6,798 nt of DNA, from assembly GCA_945876155.1 (NCBI GenBank), contig CAMCMW010000080.1:1-6798 (forward strand). The letters are read 5' to 3'. Positions 5,024 through 6,798 of this stretch are shown in pieces. A program made the translations under genes and the position numbers. The DNA is from an uncultured Ruminococcus sp. (lineage in GTDB: Bacteria > Bacillota > Clostridia > Oscillospirales > Ruminococcaceae). How positions within the stretch are numbered: position 1 is the stretch's first letter; each line of letters starts with the position of its first letter. The notes under the pieces were generated by a model. The model had not been told where the DNA came from, made no database searches, and was given only the letters and a program-made list of their open reading frames with translations.

Positions 5024-6333
5024 TTGAAAAGCTCAGAAAGAAATTTATAATTTTTACAATGATTGCAGTTATGTCTGTTTTTGCGGTCATTATTCTTGGT
5101 GTAAACGGGCTTTTCTTTTATCGTACGGTCAATGAACTTGACTCAACCACGCAGATGATAGTAAATTCTGACGGTCATCTCAGAAAAGCAAAAAATGAAA
5201 ATAATAATAATCCCAATCCTGATCCAAACGCCAATCCCAAAGCTGACGATACTGAAATGAGGAATGAGGAAGATGCCAGCCATCAGAATAACCAGAACAA
5301 CCGGGAATTTAAAAACAAAGAGATGCCTTATGCTACAAGATATTTCTTTGCCAGAACTGATGAGGAATTAAATATTATTGAGGTAAATACAGAATATATC
5401 GCCTCTGTTGAACAGGACGAGGCTGAGGATATTATATCGGGTATAATCAAATCGGGTGACGAAACCGGCTGGAATGGTACCCGACGATACAGAATTTCAA
5501 AGATAAAAAATGGATATATGGCAGTAGTTCTTGACGCTGAAAATCAGGTGAAATACATGATTTCGATTCTGGGTATAACATTTCTTGTCAGTGCAGTATC
5601 AATAGCTGTTTTATACATCATCATCAGACTGATTGCCAGAAAAGCAGTCCGTCCCATTGCGGAAAGCTATGATAAACAAAAACAGTTTATAACAGATGCA
5701 GGACACGAGCTGAAAACCCCCCTGACTGCCATTTCCGCAAACATGGAAATCGTCAAAATGACTGCCGGGGAATCCAAATGGACTGATGCTGTTGACCGTC
5801 AGACTGACAAAATGATAAATCTTATCAATAATCTTATCAGTCTATCCAAAATGGACGAGGGAAAAATAGAACAGGAAATCACAGAGTTTTCGTTCAGCGA
5901 AGCGGTACTGGACACTGTGGAATCATTGGGAAGTATTGCAGTAAAGAAGGAAATAGTAATTGAGACCGATATCCAGCCGGATATTTTAATTGTAAACGAT
6001 GAATCAATGCTGCGTCAGCTTGTTTCCATACTTATGGACAACGCCCTGAAATACTGCGATGAACACGGAAAAGTCAGTGTAATTCTGCATAGTCATAATC
6101 ATTCTTTCGGAAAAAATAAAACCATTCTGATGATTCAGAATGATTTTGCAGATGCGGAAAAATTTGAACCTGACAAGGTTTTTGACAGGTTCTATCGTGG
6201 AAATAAAGCACATACTTCAAACGGCAGCTTTGGTCTGGGACTTTCTATTGCAAGAAATATTGCTGAATCCTGTGGAATAAAACTGAGTGCGGATAAAAGT
6301 GATTCAAAGGTGATATTTACTGCTGTTGTATAA
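5020..6333 (+). CDS. Membrane sensor histidine kinase, partner of the preceding regulator
   Basis: A 437-residue sensor kinase. It has a first membrane helix at about 9-33, an external region at about 34-179, a second helix at about 180-204, a HisKA dimerisation domain with phospho-acceptor His229 (DAGHELKTPL), and an ATPase domain. The ATPase domain has an N-box around Asn341 (MDNALKY), an F-box (FDRFYRGN) and a G2 box (GLGLSIA, Gly405-Leu-Gly407). The usual DxGxG G1 box is not recognisable where expected (LMIQNDFADAEKF). Degenerate G1 boxes occur in some Firmicutes kinases, so activity is still likely. The external part begins with an Asn/Pro/Asp-rich stretch (about 59-75) and a further Asn/Glu-rich one, then a folded part; no named sensor domain was recognised. 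GGAGG (5008-5012) inside the regulator gene gives a strong ribosome binding site, and ATGA overlap ensures coupling. The signal is unknown; envelope or glycan status is a guess from the neighbours. Confidence 0.94.
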   Translation: MIEKLRKKFIIFTMIAVMSVFAVIILGVNGLFFYRTVNELDSTTQMIVNSDGHLRKAKNENNNNPNPDPNANPKADDTEMRNEEDASHQNNQNNREFKNKEMPYATRYFFARTDEELNIIEVNTEYIASVEQDEAEDIISGIIKSGDETGWNGTRRYRISKIKNGYMAVVLDAENQVKYMISILGITFLVSAVSIAVLYIIIRLIARKAVRPIAESYDKQKQFITDAGHELKTPLTAISANMEIVKMTAGESKWTDAVDRQTDKMINLINNLISLSKMDEGKIEQEITEFSFSEAVLDTVESLGSIAVKKEIVIETDIQPDILIVNDESMLRQLVSILMDNALKYCDEHGKVSVILHSHNHSFGKNKTILMIQNDFADAEKFEPDKVFDRFYRGNKAHTSNGSFGLGLSIARNIAESCGIKLSADKSDSKVIFTAVV

Positions 6334-6798
6334 ATAAACATCAGCACAGCCGCCGCTATTATTACAGCGTAACCGATAAAGCTCCAGACATCTGAGACCT
6401 GTCCGAAAACAAAGTACCCGATAACTGCCGCAAATATAATCTGTGAATAATCGTAAACTGAAATTTCCTTTGCCGGAGCATGGCAATATGCGGCGGTGAT
6501 GGAAAACTGTCCTCCTGCTGCGGCAAGTCCTGCACAGATAAGGTATACGACCTGTTTAAGCTCCATGGCATGGAAATTGAATATCAGATAGGGGAGTGTT
6601 ACAACGCATGAAAAGGCTGAAAAGAAGAATACTATAAAGGGTCCTTTTTCGCCTCTGCTGCCAAGGTGCCTTACAGCTGTATAAGCAGCCCCTGCGCCCA
6701 TTCCGCCGATAAATCCTATCAGTCCGGGGAGAAACTCCATGCTGGTCAGACTGGGCTTTATTATGAACATACTTCCTGCAAATGCCGCTGTGACCAGT
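6192..6798 (-). CDS. EamA/DMT-family transporter, 3' part only (start lies outside the window)
   Basis: The reading frame stays open to the window edge, so about 201 C-terminal residues are seen and the real start lies beyond 6798; the ATG at 6770 is internal. The visible part begins at the end of the first EamA repeat (FAGSMFIIKP) and covers the second repeat. Motifs seen are AGAAYTAVRHLG, an AAGGQFSITAAYCHAP stretch, then SVYDYSQIIFAAVIGYFVFGQ and a final helix ending LMFIY. This is the drug/metabolite exporter pattern of a ten-helix inner-membrane permease, here without a visible substrate clue. Family members usually end a few residues after the last helix. Here the frame runs on for about 46 residues, antisense to the 3' end of the kinase gene, before TAG at 6192-6194. 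The original stop may have been lost or the end rearranged. No terminator is visible between these converging genes. Confidence 0.82.
   Translation of the reverse strand, partial: LVTAAFAGSMFIIKPSLTSMEFLPGLIGFIGGMGAGAAYTAVRHLGSRGEKGPFIVFFFSAFSCVVTLPYLIFNFHAMELKQVVYLICAGLAAAGGQFSITAAYCHAPAKEISVYDYSQIIFAAVIGYFVFGQVSDVWSFIGYAVIIAAAVLMFIYTTAVNITFESLLSALSFIPQDSAIFLAIESPRPKLPFEVCALFPR

Noticed and set aside
6004..6213. Open frame on the minus strand inside the kinase gene
   Set aside because: Antisense shadow of the ATPase domain; no start signal and no recognisable protein.
1..6798. CRISPR array, tRNA or rRNA, transposase or phage genes
   Set aside because: No regularly spaced repeats, cloverleaf sequence, rRNA-like stretch or mobile-element protein was recognised on either strand.

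Overview
The window looks like chromosomal DNA from a low-to-moderate-GC Gram-positive anaerobe of the Clostridia, most like a Ruminococcus or other Oscillospiraceae member. This is judged by eye from strong AAAGGAG/GGAGG ribosome binding sites, AT-rich promoters with TATAAT boxes, a Gram-positive type lipobox and the style of the proteins; no database search was possible. There are seven genes, all real-looking, with no RNA genes, transposases or CRISPR arrays.

Layout. (1) 1-140: a palindrome-rich leader. (2) 141-1267, plus strand: a short J-domain protein with a cysteine-rich tail, overlapping by ATGA with a six-helix membrane protein. A hairpin terminator follows at 1287-1327. (3) 4063-1347, minus strand: a two-gene operon with a secreted beta-helix lipoprotein of the Cthe_2159-like carbohydrate-binding type, then, 17 bases on, a MOP-superfamily polysaccharide flippase. 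(4) 4064-4348: a 285-base divergent control region with promoters in both directions, four 11-base tandem units and several perfect palindromes. (5) 4349-6333, plus strand: an OmpR-type response regulator overlapping (ATGA) with its sensor histidine kinase. (6) 6192-6798, minus strand: the end of an EamA/DMT transporter, cut by the window edge and overlapping the kinase gene tail-to-tail by 142 bases.

How it may work together (inference): the two-component pair is transcribed away from the lipoprotein/flippase operon, and the 11-base tandem units between them have the helical spacing usual for OmpR/PhoB-type binding sites. They sit at the -35 region of the lipoprotein promoter and just upstream of the regulator promoter. 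The simplest model is a self-regulated system controlling a cell-surface polysaccharide module: the flippase moves a lipid-linked glycan across the membrane and the lipoprotein binds carbohydrate outside.

The most unusual signal is non-coding. The leaders of the J-domain gene and of the response regulator share an ordered set of short motifs (GATACGCA, AAGC, GCRTAT, CAATTA), each flanked by two unrelated palindromes and lying at nearly the same distance from the start codon. This suggests two diverged members of a repeat or structured-leader family.
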